The notes below the pieces were generated by a model. The model was not told where the DNA came from, searched no databases, and saw only the letters and a program-made list of their open reading frames with translations. Positions 35,548 to 44,698 of a DNA stretch of 64,000 nucleotides are shown piece after piece (position 1 is the first letter of the stretch; each line of letters opens with the position of its first letter). Location of the stretch: the NCBI RefSeq assembly GCF_024438035.1, contig NZ_JANFQF010000018.1, forward strand, positions 1 through 64,000, read 5' to 3'. This DNA comes from Rhodococcus tibetensis (GTDB lineage Bacteria; Actinomycetota; Actinomycetes; Mycobacteriales; Mycobacteriaceae). The translations under genes were made by a program, and so were the position numbers.

Positions 35548-38500
35548 CTCGTTTCCACGTCCGCGCCGGCGGTCCGGATGAGGCCGGCGAGTGCATCGGC
35601 GTCGGGCAGGGTGTCCGGCGCAATCGTGCGGCCTGTGCGCACATAGTGGAACGCGGCACGCACGCGGTCGAGGGGTACGTCCATCAGCTCGGCCCAGGCG
35701 AGCCGATACGCGGCCAGCTGCATCACCACCGATTTCTCCTTGTCTGCGCCCGGCTCGGCCCCCGTCTTCCAGTCGATCACCGTCCAGCCGCCGTCCGGGT
35801 CTGCAAACACCGCATCGATCCGACCACGAAGAACCGTGCCTGCCACCGACGTCTCGAACGGCACCTCCACCTCGATCGGGCTGCGATGCGCCCACGACGA
35901 ACGCAAGAATGCGTCCTGCAGTGTCACGAGGTCCGTTTCGGGTCCTGCGTCCGTATCGGCAGCACCTGGGAGCTCGTCGAGGTCGAGCAGGCGGGTGGCG
36001 CCGAATCGGCGCTCCACCCAAGCGTGGAACGCTGTTCCCCGGCGCGCCAACGGATTCGGCGGGTACGGAAGTGGCCTGCGCAACCGCGCAGCGAGCGCAT
36101 CCGGGTCCGCCTCGAGCTCGACCAGCTGACTCACCGACAGCTGCGCAGGCAACACCACCTCGGTGAGTGCATGCGCGCGGGCTTCCCTCTCGGCGAGGAG
36201 CGCGTCGACGTCGGCTGCCCAATTCTCGGGGTCCTCTTTCCCTTCCGTGGACGGATCGTCGATCTCGGTGAGCGCCGCGAGTACCAGGGACGCCCCGCGC
36301 TCGACCGACTCACGTCGCAATCCCAGCGGGTCCGGCGGCCACGCCGCCGCCTTGGGGGTACTGGTGAGTGGGTTCTGCGTCTCGGGGTCGGGTGCGGGCG
36401 CCCATATCTCCACCACGCCGAGACCCTCGTGTGTGTCATCGGTGAGCATGTCGCGGAGTTCGGTGAGGAACTCGGACGGGCCCTTCGGCTCGCTTCCCGA
36501 CTCCGCCCAGTGATGACCCGAAGCGAACAGCACCCGCTCCGTCCTCGTGAGTGCAACGTAGAAAAGCCGGCGATCCTCATCGAGCTTGCGCGCCGCGAGC
36601 GCCGCCTTGTGCGATGTGACGACATTCTCGAGATCTTTGCGGTCGTACAAGTTCTCGAGATCGAGAACCGGTACGCCATCCGCGGATTCTCCCGGCCGCA
36701 CGCGGTCACCGCGCAAGGACGGCGGCAATTCACCGAGCGCCCCGAGCCAGGTTCCCGTCGCGGTTCGAGACGGGAACACGCCCGCGGTGAGGTGTGGCAC
36801 CGCCACTACTTCCCACTCGAGCCCCTTCGCGGAATGCACCGTGAGCACCTGGACGCGATGGGGATCGACCTCCACTTCGCCGGGCGCGAGGCCTTTTTCG
36901 ACCGATTCGGCCGCCGAGAGGAACGCAAGCAAGCCTGTGACCGTGGCCGAAGACCGGCTGGCGTACCCGGCGACGACATCGGCAAATGCGTCCAGATGTT
37001 CGCGCCCGGCGCCTGTTCCCGCTGAAGTGCGGGTCCGGGCCTGAGCCTCGATCGCGATCCCGAGAACCCGTTCCACCTCGGCGACCAGTTCGGTGAGCGG
37101 CTGTCCGATCCGCTCACGCAGAGATGCCAGCTCGGCCGCGACCGCAGTGATGCGCGCGTACCCCACCGTCGAATATCGTTCGGCTGGTCCGGGATCCGCC
37201 AACGCGTCGGCCAGCCCTGCCTGCTCGGCCTGTTCACCAGGCAATGCGCCGTCGACGGCCTCGGCCAGTGCCGAGGAGTCGGTGACGGCGCCGGTGGTGC
37301 CGTACCCGGTTCCGATGGCCAGCTCCCTCGCTCGCCGGGACAGGGCCGTGAGGTCTGCCGCCCCGATCTGCCACCGCGCCCCCGTCAGCATCCGGACGGC
37401 CGCACTGCCCGCCATGGGGTCGGCCACCACACGCAGCATCGCGATCACGTCGGCTACCTCGGGAGTGTGCAGCAACCCGCCCAGACCCACGACCTCGACG
37501 GGAAGTCCGCGTGTGCGCAATACCTCCGCCATCGGGGCGGCGTCGGCGTTACGTCGAATCAGCACTGCCGCCGTCGGTGGATCCTCTCCCCTGCTCGCGG
37601 CCTGCGCGTACTGCTCTGCAATGCGGTCGGCAACCCACTCGCGCTCCTCGACCACGTCGCCGGTCAACGCCAGCCGCATGTCGCCCCGAACCGCCTGCGG
37701 CCGCGCCCGCAGCGTACTGACCTGCACTCCCCGCTCGCGCAGCGGTGCCGAAGCCAGGTTGGCGAGGGCCAGCGCCTCGGGTGGGTTCCGCCAACTGGTC
37801 AGCAATTCCAATGTGGGCGCCGGTGTCCCGTCCGGTAACGGGAAGTCGGTGGCGAACCGGGGCAGGTTGGCTGCCGACGCGCCACGCCAGCCGTAGATCG
37901 ACTGCATCGGGTCACCCACCGCGGTGAGGGCGAGCCGCCCGTCGAGGCCGCCGCCGAACAACGAGGACAGCAACACACGCTGCGAGTGCCCGGTGTCCTG
38001 GTATTCGTCGAGCAACACCACCCGGAAGCGCGCACGCTCGGCGTGCCCTACCTCCGGGTGGTCCGACGCCACGCGTGCTGCGAGCGACATCTGACTCCCG
38101 AAATCGAGGGCACCCTCCCGCCTGAGCGTCTCCGCGAGGCGCTGCACCAGCGGAAGGAGTTCCACCCGCCGGTGCTGCGTGTCGAGAATGTCGAGCAGAT
38201 CCTTGCCAGGCCCGCCCCGCTGGCGTGGGCCGGCCGGCAGTGTGTGGACGAGCTTGTCGAGTTCGGTGTGCGCCTCCCGCAGATCCTCGGGTTCTACGAG
38301 GTGTTCCGCCAATTGTCCGGAGAGCGCCAGCACGGCCTCGGTAACGGACGCGGGATTCCGGTCGGTGTCGAGGTCGCCGTCCCACGAACTGACCACGCGA
38401 TGAGCCAGTTGCCACAGTTCCGTTTCCGACAACAAGGTGGCGGACGGTTCGATGGGCAGCAGCAGCCCGTGCTCGGACAGCAGCCGACCGGCGTACGCGT

Positions 38501-38858
38501 GGTAGGTACTGACCTCCGGCTCCCCGGCCAGGAGTTTCGACCTCAGCTCGCCGCTGGGATCAACCCGGTGAAGAAGTTCCGAACCTGCCAGCCGGGCAAG
38601 TCTTTTCCGGATTCGACTGGTGAGCTGCTGAGCGGCCTTGCGGGTGAAGGTCAGCCCCAGCACCGCTTCTGGGTCGACGAACCCGTTGGCGACGAGCCAC
38701 ACCACCCGCGCCGCCATCGTCTCGGTCTTTCCGGCTCCGGCGCCGGCGACGACGAGCGTCGGCCCCAGCGGGGCGGCGATGACCGCCGCCTGTTCCGGTG
38801 TCGGTGGATGCTGGCCGAGTCCGACGGCGAGTTCCACCGGGTCGATACGGGCTGTCAT
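35538..38858 (-). CDS. adnB: AdnB subunit of the AdnAB helicase-nuclease
   Basis: 1106 residues. UvrD-like motor with Walker A VAGAGAGKTETMAARVVW, motif II LLDEYQDTGHSQ, QSIYGWRGAS and YVALTRTERVL, followed by a RecB-type nuclease domain (GRIDAVFADPDGGWTVIDWKTG). AdnAB is the mycobacterial-type enzyme that resects DNA double-strand ends, in place of RecBCD or AddAB for that role. The ATG at 38858 overlaps the adnA stop (ATGA), so the subunits are translationally coupled. Confidence 0.94.
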   Translation of the reverse strand: MTARIDPVELAVGLGQHPPTPEQAAVIAAPLGPTLVVAGAGAGKTETMAARVVWLVANGFVDPEAVLGLTFTRKAAQQLTSRIRKRLARLAGSELLHRVDPSGELRSKLLAGEPEVSTYHAYAGRLLSEHGLLLPIEPSATLLSETELWQLAHRVVSSWDGDLDTDRNPASVTEAVLALSGQLAEHLVEPEDLREAHTELDKLVHTLPAGPRQRGGPGKDLLDILDTQHRRVELLPLVQRLAETLRREGALDFGSQMSLAARVASDHPEVGHAERARFRVVLLDEYQDTGHSQRVLLSSLFGGGLDGRLALTAVGDPMQSIYGWRGASAANLPRFATDFPLPDGTPAPTLELLTSWRNPPEALALANLASAPLRERGVQVSTLRARPQAVRGDMRLALTGDVVEEREWVADRIAEQYAQAASRGEDPPTAAVLIRRNADAAPMAEVLRTRGLPVEVVGLGGLLHTPEVADVIAMLRVVADPMAGSAAVRMLTGARWQIGAADLTALSRRARELAIGTGYGTTGAVTDSSALAEAVDGALPGEQAEQAGLADALADPGPAERYSTVGYARITAVAAELASLRERIGQPLTELVAEVERVLGIAIEAQARTRTSAGTGAGREHLDAFADVVAGYASRSSATVTGLLAFLSAAESVEKGLAPGEVEVDPHRVQVLTVHSAKGLEWEVVAVPHLTAGVFPSRTATGTWLGALGELPPSLRGDRVRPGESADGVPVLDLENLYDRKDLENVVTSHKAALAARKLDEDRRLFYVALTRTERVLFASGHHWAESGSEPKGPSEFLTELRDMLTDDTHEGLGVVEIWAPAPDPETQNPLTSTPKAAAWPPDPLGLRRESVERGASLVLAALTEIDDPSTEGKEDPENWAADVDALLAEREARAHALTEVVLPAQLSVSQLVELEADPDALAARLRRPLPYPPNPLARRGTAFHAWVERRFGATRLLDLDELPGAADTDAGPETDLVTLQDAFLRSSWAHRSPIEVEVPFETSVAGTVLRGRIDAVFADPDGGWTVIDWKTGAEPGADKEKSVVMQLAAYRLAWAELMDVPLDRVRAAFHYVRTGRTIAPDTLPDADALAGLIRTAGADVETSQA

Positions 38859-41800
38859 TCGGATGTCACCTGCCGACCCTCGTCGTGCGCCGGGCAACTC
38901 GTCCGCACCGGGCAGTGCCGGCATCCGTCGTTGACGCGGGCAAGGAACTGTGGCCCCTTCGTAGCGGCGGCCGCGGCGGAAATGACGGCCAGCCAGGTGT
39001 CGATGTCCTCATCCGACAACGGCGCCTGCACACGCTGCGTGGCGCCTTCCTTCTTGTGCGGTTTGGCCACGAACACCAGCCGGGCCCCACCGGGTTTCGA
39101 GGCCGGCTCACCCTCGATCGCACCGGCCGCGGCCGCTACCTGATACGCCGCGAGCTGCGCGTGCTGCTGCGCGTCCTGCTTGCTCACGGGTGCACGAGCG
39201 GTCTTGACGTCGACGATCACGGGCCTGCCCTCGGCGTCCCGTTCGAGCCGGTCGATCCGTCCACGCAGTCGAATTGCCGGCGCACCCTCCTCCCTCGGTT
39301 CCAGCACACCGTCGACAGCGACCTCGACACCGACCTCGGTGAGCTCCGACCGTGTATTGGCGAGCCATGCGGTGAATGTGGCCAGCATGTCCCGGGTCCG
39401 TTCGAGTTCACGTCGCGAATACCACTGCGAACCCAGATCGATGGAATCCCAGGCGTCTTCGAGTGCACGTTCCACCTGATCCGCCGGTATTCGGCCGGCG
39501 AGCGCCTGCACCAAGGTATGCACGAGCGTTCCCGCAATGGCATGGGTGTTGTCGCCGTCGGTTCCGCCGTGGCGTTCGAGGAGCCAGCGCAGCGGGCAGG
39601 TGCCCAGTAGGTCGACGGTGGACGGTGACAACGACACCGGGCCGTCCTCCTCCGTCCACAACGCAACTGCGGTACTGGGCTCGGCGGTGCCATACCACTG
39701 GTCCGGATGGGCCCCACGGACACCGGCCTGAGCAAGTCGAGCCAGTTGACGAGCGGCTCGGCGCTGCCGATCCGGATCGTTCTGTGCCACATCGGGATCG
39801 CAGACGACACTGCGTAACTCGGCGACGAGCGCGGGGAGCGCGAGAACGCGGGTGGACGGGTCCGTTACCGGTCCCACCGCATCCGCGATGTCCGCGCTGT
39901 CGTCTCCGGCGAGTAGTTCGTCGACGAAACGCGAGTGAACGAGATCGGTGTCGCTCCCCGCCGAGTCGACGGCCGTCACCAGGAGACTCCGCTTGGCACG
40001 GCTGCACGCGACCAGGAAGAGACGGCGTTCCTCCGCCAGAAGCGGTGCGGTGCGCGACATTCGATCTGCCGCCCCCGCACTGCCGTCGGACACCCCACCG
40101 ACAAGATCGATCAGCGCCTCGGTTCCGAGCAGACTTCCGCGCGCCCGCAGACTCGGCCACAGCCCCTCCTGCACGTTCGCCACCGCCACGACATCCCACT
40201 CACGACCCGCCGCGGAATGCGCGCTGAGCACCGTCACCGCATCGTTCGGTACGACCGAGGTACTCCGCGACGAACTCGGAATGGCCTGGCCGGTGAGATA
40301 GTCGACGAAACCGGCGAGCTGAGCGCGTGGCAGCCGGTCTACATAGCCGGCGGCGGCGTCGAACAGCGCGACCACGGCGTCGAGATCGCGGTCTGCCTGT
40401 GCACCGATTGGGCCACCCCGCGCCGACGCCGCCGCCCAACGTCGTTCCAGCCCCGTCGCCTGCCAAGCCGCCCAGAGGATCTCTTCGACACCCCGTCCGC
40501 GGTCGAGCTGTGCACGCGCCTTGCGGAGTACGGACAACACTCTGTTGAGCGAAACGGCCTCCACGTCGGTGAGCTTGGCCACGACCGTACGGGTGCTGCC
40601 TGTCTCCCCGATCACGATGAGACGCAGCAACTCTGCCGAGTCACGGTCGCCACCGGAGGCAACTTCTGCGCGACGCAGACCCCGCCGGAGCCGCCGGAGA
40701 GCCACCGGTTCGGCCCCACCGATCGGTCCGGCGAGCAGAGCGAGCGCGTCCTCCCCGGTGAATTCCTCGCCCGACAATGCACGGAGCACCAGCATCAGTC
40801 CCGACACTCCGTGCCGTCGAGCCAACGGCAGTTCGGACGCCGGTGTGGTGACCGGCACTCCCGCACCGAGGAGCGCCCGCCGGAGCGGGGCCAGAGCACG
40901 GGGCACCGAGCGCACGATCACCGCCATGTCGGACCACGAAACCCCGTCGAGGAGATGCGCGCGGCGCAAGGTATCGGCGATGAGCGCGGCTTCCTTGGCG
41001 GGTGTGCTCAGTATGCGCACGGACCTGCGGCCGCCGTCGTTCGAGGGAACCCATGTGCGGTGGGGCAGCCGGCCGGGCAACCGGGAGGTGATACGTGCCG
41101 ACGTCGCCGCCACCTCCGAGGCGCTGCGAAAGTTGTGTGGCAGAACGATCTGCCGCTCGTCGCCCTTGTCCGCGAGCCCGATCAGGAATGCGGGATCAGC
41201 TCCACGGAAGCCGTAGATCGACTGGTCCGGATCCCCGACAACGAGGACGGTCCGGGTGCCGGTGCCGACGAGACGGACCAGCTCGGCCGCCTGGGGATCA
41301 AGGTGCTGGGCGTCGTCGACCAGGAGGTGGCGCACGCGTGCACGTTCCGTCCGCAGGAGGTCAGGGTCGGTTGCGAACGCCGTCAGTGCGGCGCCGATGA
41401 GCTCGGCGGCATCGAGAGCGGGGGCCGTGGCTTCGGGAGCCTCCACGCCGACCGCCCCTCGCAGCAACATGCCGTGCTCGTATCGTGCAGCGAATTTCCC
41501 GGCCGCCACCCACTCGGGCCGCGAGTGGCGACGCCCCAGCGCGACGAGATCCTCTGGGCCGAGCCCACGTTCACTCGCACGCAGCATGAGGTCTCGCACC
41601 TCGACGGCGAATCCGCCCAGCCCCAGGGCGGGCCGCAATCGCTCGGGCCAGAGCTCGGCGCCGTCGGCGATGTCGCCGTGGAGCATCTCGCGCAGGACGG
41701 CGTCGTGTTCGGCTCCCGTGATGAGTCGCGGCGGTGGGTTTCCGTGCGCCGCGGCTTGGAGGCGCAGGACTGCGAACGCATAGGAGTGCACCGTGCGCAC

Positions 41801-42154
41801 GAGTGGTTCACGCGTGGCGCGGGGACCGTGTTGTTCGTCATGTCCGATGAGAGCCGCGGTGATCTCCTCGCGGAGACGCCCTGCCGCTCGACGGGACTGT
41901 GTGAGCACCAGCACGGACTCGGGATCTTCCCCACCGGAGATGCGGTCGACCGCGACATCGACGAGGAGCGCCGTCTTGCCCGTTCCCGGGCCGCCGAGCA
42001 CCTGCCAAGGACTCCAGCCCACACCCGGCGACGTGGCGGCGAAGACGCGCCTCGTCGATTCGTCCCATACCCGGCTTGGCCGCTCGGGTCGACGACGGTG
42101 CACGAGCCGGGCGCGGGGAACAGCCGTCCTGGTACGCACCGCCGAATCCGTCAT
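38855..42154 (-). CDS. adnA: AdnA subunit of the AdnAB helicase-nuclease
   Basis: 1099 residues. UvrD-like motor with Walker A LGGPGTGKTALLVDVAVD, motif II LLVDDAQHLDP (a variant of DExQ) and DQSIYGFRGADP. The C-terminal RecB-type nuclease has RGRIDRLERD and VDVKTAR. A cysteine before the nuclease (LLGTCPLRW) and a C-terminal CRHCPVRTSC cluster give the four-cysteine pattern of iron-sulfur nucleases such as AddB and Cas4. The ATG at 42154 is chosen; a frame from 42211 would overlap the divergent hydrolase start. Coupled to adnB. Confidence 0.94.
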   Translation of the reverse strand: MTDSAVRTRTAVPRARLVHRRRPERPSRVWDESTRRVFAATSPGVGWSPWQVLGGPGTGKTALLVDVAVDRISGGEDPESVLVLTQSRRAAGRLREEITAALIGHDEQHGPRATREPLVRTVHSYAFAVLRLQAAAHGNPPPRLITGAEHDAVLREMLHGDIADGAELWPERLRPALGLGGFAVEVRDLMLRASERGLGPEDLVALGRRHSRPEWVAAGKFAARYEHGMLLRGAVGVEAPEATAPALDAAELIGAALTAFATDPDLLRTERARVRHLLVDDAQHLDPQAAELVRLVGTGTRTVLVVGDPDQSIYGFRGADPAFLIGLADKGDERQIVLPHNFRSASEVAATSARITSRLPGRLPHRTWVPSNDGGRRSVRILSTPAKEAALIADTLRRAHLLDGVSWSDMAVIVRSVPRALAPLRRALLGAGVPVTTPASELPLARRHGVSGLMLVLRALSGEEFTGEDALALLAGPIGGAEPVALRRLRRGLRRAEVASGGDRDSAELLRLIVIGETGSTRTVVAKLTDVEAVSLNRVLSVLRKARAQLDRGRGVEEILWAAWQATGLERRWAAASARGGPIGAQADRDLDAVVALFDAAAGYVDRLPRAQLAGFVDYLTGQAIPSSSRSTSVVPNDAVTVLSAHSAAGREWDVVAVANVQEGLWPSLRARGSLLGTEALIDLVGGVSDGSAGAADRMSRTAPLLAEERRLFLVACSRAKRSLLVTAVDSAGSDTDLVHSRFVDELLAGDDSADIADAVGPVTDPSTRVLALPALVAELRSVVCDPDVAQNDPDRQRRAARQLARLAQAGVRGAHPDQWYGTAEPSTAVALWTEEDGPVSLSPSTVDLLGTCPLRWLLERHGGTDGDNTHAIAGTLVHTLVQALAGRIPADQVERALEDAWDSIDLGSQWYSRRELERTRDMLATFTAWLANTRSELTEVGVEVAVDGVLEPREEGAPAIRLRGRIDRLERDAEGRPVIVDVKTARAPVSKQDAQQHAQLAAYQVAAAAGAIEGEPASKPGGARLVFVAKPHKKEGATQRVQAPLSDEDIDTWLAVISAAAAATKGPQFLARVNDGCRHCPVRTSCPAHDEGRQVTSE

Positions 42155-42209
42155 GCGGGCATTCCACCAGACCGGTCCGACATCTCCTCGATCGGCCCGA
42201 TCCGGCATC

Positions 42210-42995
42210 ATGGGTTGTGTGTCAGCACTGCATACCTACTTGTTCGGCGCCGAGGACGGCCCCGAGATCCTCGCCCTGCACGGCGTGACGGGTCACGGCA
42301 AGCGCTGGCAGGCGCTGGCAGGCGATCACATTCCCGATGCGCGCTGGATCGCGCCGGATCTGCTCGGCCACGGCCGTTCCAACTGGTCACCACCGTGGAA
42401 CTTCGAATCCCATGTCTCGTGCGTGATCGACACATTGTGTGCTCACGCCCGAGGCCCGGTTCTGGTAGTCGGTCACTCGTTCGGCGGCGCGCTGGCTCTG
42501 CACCTCGCCCGGGCGGTCCCCGAGCGCGTCCGTGGTCTGGTCCTGCTGGATCCGGCGATCGGCCTCGATCCCGAGATGATGCGATCCGTGGCGGACGACA
42601 CCATCGCGTCGCCCGATTACACCGACGTCGAGGAGGCGCGTTCGGAGAAGGTGCACGGCTCGTGGGGTGAAGTGGACGCCGACGTACTCGAAGCGGAGAT
42701 CGCCGAGCACCTGATTCCCCTCGCGAACGGCCGGGTGAATTGGCGAATGTCGGTACCGGCGCTTGTCGCGGCGTGGGGTGAATTGGCGCGTCCTGCAGTT
42801 CTTCCGCCGGCCAACCTGCCCACCATCCTCGTCCAGGCTGCCAAGGTGCATCCGCCGTACGTCACACCTCAGTTCCGACGCTCCCTCACCGAGCGTCTGG
42901 GTGAGCACCTCACCGCCGTCGATCTCGACTGCGATCACATGGTCCCGCAGGCCCGGCCCGACGAAGTGGCTCAGCTCATCCGCAAGCTTCTCTGA
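42210..42995 (+). CDS. lipV: Alpha/beta hydrolase (LipV-like)
   Basis: About 261 residues from the ATG at 42210 (or 258 from the GTG at 42219). Alpha/beta hydrolase with oxyanion HGVTGHGKRW, nucleophile VVGHSFGGALALH, and C-terminal CDHMVPQARPDEV holding the catalytic His. Position next to adnA and sequence resemblance match LipV of M. tuberculosis. The substrate is unknown. The next gene's ATG overlaps its TGA stop by one base. Confidence 0.87.
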   Translation: MGCVSALHTYLFGAEDGPEILALHGVTGHGKRWQALAGDHIPDARWIAPDLLGHGRSNWSPPWNFESHVSCVIDTLCAHARGPVLVVGHSFGGALALHLARAVPERVRGLVLLDPAIGLDPEMMRSVADDTIASPDYTDVEEARSEKVHGSWGEVDADVLEAEIAEHLIPLANGRVNWRMSVPALVAAWGELARPAVLPPANLPTILVQAAKVHPPYVTPQFRRSLTERLGEHLTAVDLDCDHMVPQARPDEVAQLIRKLL

Positions 42996-43291
42996 TGCCC
43001 GCCACGACGGAGGAGCAGGTCGAACGCGTTCGCGAACTGGTCGCGTCGATTCCCTCCGGCTCCGTGGCGACGTACGGCGACATCGCCACCGCCGCCGGGT
43101 TGTCGAGCCCACGCACAGTCGGCTGGATCATGCGCACCGATTCCGCGGATCTGCCCTGGCATCGCGTTCTGGGTGCCAGCGGCCGTCCAGCGGAACATCT
43201 CGCGCATCGCCAGATCGCGAAACTCGAACTCGAGGGCGTGCCCGTGCGGGACGGTCGCGTGGATCTCGCGGCGGCGCGGCACCAGTTCTGA
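42995..43291 (+). CDS. Alkyltransferase-like protein (ATL)
   Basis: 98 residues of the DNA O6-alkylguanine-alkyltransferase C-terminal domain: ATYGDIATAAG helix-turn-helix and TVGWIMRTD loop. The active site reads LPWHRVLG: tryptophan replaces the reactive cysteine of the PCHRV motif. Such proteins bind alkylated guanine without removing the alkyl group and flag it for nucleotide excision repair. The start overlaps the hydrolase stop by one base. The homologous gene holds this position in mycobacteria. Confidence 0.92.
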   Translation: MPATTEEQVERVRELVASIPSGSVATYGDIATAAGLSSPRTVGWIMRTDSADLPWHRVLGASGRPAEHLAHRQIAKLELEGVPVRDGRVDLAAARHQF

Positions 43292-43302
43292 CCGGACGGC
43301 GC

Positions 43303-44553
43303 TCAGCAGGTACTGGGCGGTGGATCGCCGCGGAATCGCGCATCCATCCAGTCCAGTCCCTGGAAGACGCCGAGAGCGGCCGCAGACAGATGGTCGGGTG
43401 TGGGAGTGAGGAGCGTTTGCACCGGTGTTCCGGCCTCGCAGTAGCGACGGAGCGTGTTGTCGATGGAGTCGACCGGAATCAGCGCGTCGGTGGGGCTGTG
43501 CCATTCGAAGATCGGCGTCTTCGGCACGCCCGGATACAGCTCGACGCTGTTCTCGTCCATCACCTTCCAGGCTTCGGGATTGTCCATGAAGTTCTTGTTG
43601 TCGGTCATTTCCGTGGCGCTGCGCCCCACGCCGAACAGCATGATCTCGTTGGTGCATCCGTTGCCGATCATCTGCTTGAGCCAACGGCCCTGAGCATTGA
43701 GTTGGCTGGTGACGTCGATGCGGTCGGGATACTCACGTTCCAACCCGAGCGCGGCGGCCATCGCGAGACCGAAAGCAGGGTGCGGATTGGAACCCAGGCC
43801 TTGTGCCATCTTCCCCAGATTCATGGGAGCACCTCCGATGGCCGCACCGACGATGTCGAGTTCGGGCGCGTAGGTGGGCGCCAATGCCGCAGCCCAGGCG
43901 GTGGCCATTCCACCGCCGGAATATCCGCCCAGCCCCACCTGACTGTTCGTGACCAGCAGTTCCGGTACCTGCTTCACTGCGCGGATTCCGTCGAGGGTGA
44001 TCTGGCCACCCAGCTTCGCAGCACCGTACGCCATCCGCGGTCCGAGGTGATCGGGCAGAGAGACCGCCCACCCACGGGCCAGCGCGATGTTGAGACCGGC
44101 GGCCTCACGGATCTGGTGGAGCGGGTCGCTCGTGTACAGCTCGGTGACGATCTTGCACTTGTGCCCCAGCGAATTGATGATGTGCTGGTACGACACCAAG
44201 GGCCCGTCCGGGGCGTGATTCGCGGGCAAGACGTAGGTGGTGTTCGCCGCAATGGGGTTCCCCTGCGAGTCGGTGGACCGGAAGAGCACCTCCCACATCG
44301 CGCTGCCGGGGAAGTAATACGACGGCGGCAGCTGGCGCACCCTCAGGACGTCACCGGGCGCACGCTCCGCGATGTCCGGCGTCGGCTGATAGAACGGATC
44401 CGGGTCCGGGATGGGGAACGCCACGTCCGACGTCGGGGGCGCAGGGAACAGCGGTTGCGCCGCACCGGTGCCGGCACCTGCGAGGGCAGCGGCCAGGCCG
44501 AGAACGGTGACCGCGACGGCGGCGCCCAGGGATCTAGGAATCAACGAGCGCAT
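43303..44553 (-). CDS. Secreted lipase (LIP family)
   Basis: 416 residues. Signal peptide (AAVAVTVLGLAAALAGAGTGAAQ) from the ATG at 44553, which has GGGG at a suitable distance; the GTG four codons upstream is less likely. The mature part matches the secretory lipase family: nucleophile GLGGYSGGGMATAWA, acid in WHSPTDALIP and histidine in TPTPDHLSAAA. Three or four cysteines could form disulfides. It probably cleaves extracellular triglycerides or related esters. It is convergent with the ATL gene. Confidence 0.9.
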   Translation of the reverse strand: MRSLIPRSLGAAVAVTVLGLAAALAGAGTGAAQPLFPAPPTSDVAFPIPDPDPFYQPTPDIAERAPGDVLRVRQLPPSYYFPGSAMWEVLFRSTDSQGNPIAANTTYVLPANHAPDGPLVSYQHIINSLGHKCKIVTELYTSDPLHQIREAAGLNIALARGWAVSLPDHLGPRMAYGAAKLGGQITLDGIRAVKQVPELLVTNSQVGLGGYSGGGMATAWAAALAPTYAPELDIVGAAIGGAPMNLGKMAQGLGSNPHPAFGLAMAAALGLEREYPDRIDVTSQLNAQGRWLKQMIGNGCTNEIMLFGVGRSATEMTDNKNFMDNPEAWKVMDENSVELYPGVPKTPIFEWHSPTDALIPVDSIDNTLRRYCEAGTPVQTLLTPTPDHLSAAALGVFQGLDWMDARFRGDPPPSTC

Positions 44554-44698
44554 AAGGAACCCCACAATCCGGCGAGCAGGTCGACGGCCATCACTATGCC
44601 AGACGGTTGCGGAGAAGCCGCCATCTTTCCGGGTACCGAACAGGTCTCTGACCGATACTTCGGTTCACAGGTATTTTTTCGCTGACCTGACCGGACTG

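Noticed and set aside
39935..42670. 911-codon plus-strand open frame
   Set aside because: Antisense to adnA, which has intact helicase and nuclease motifs.
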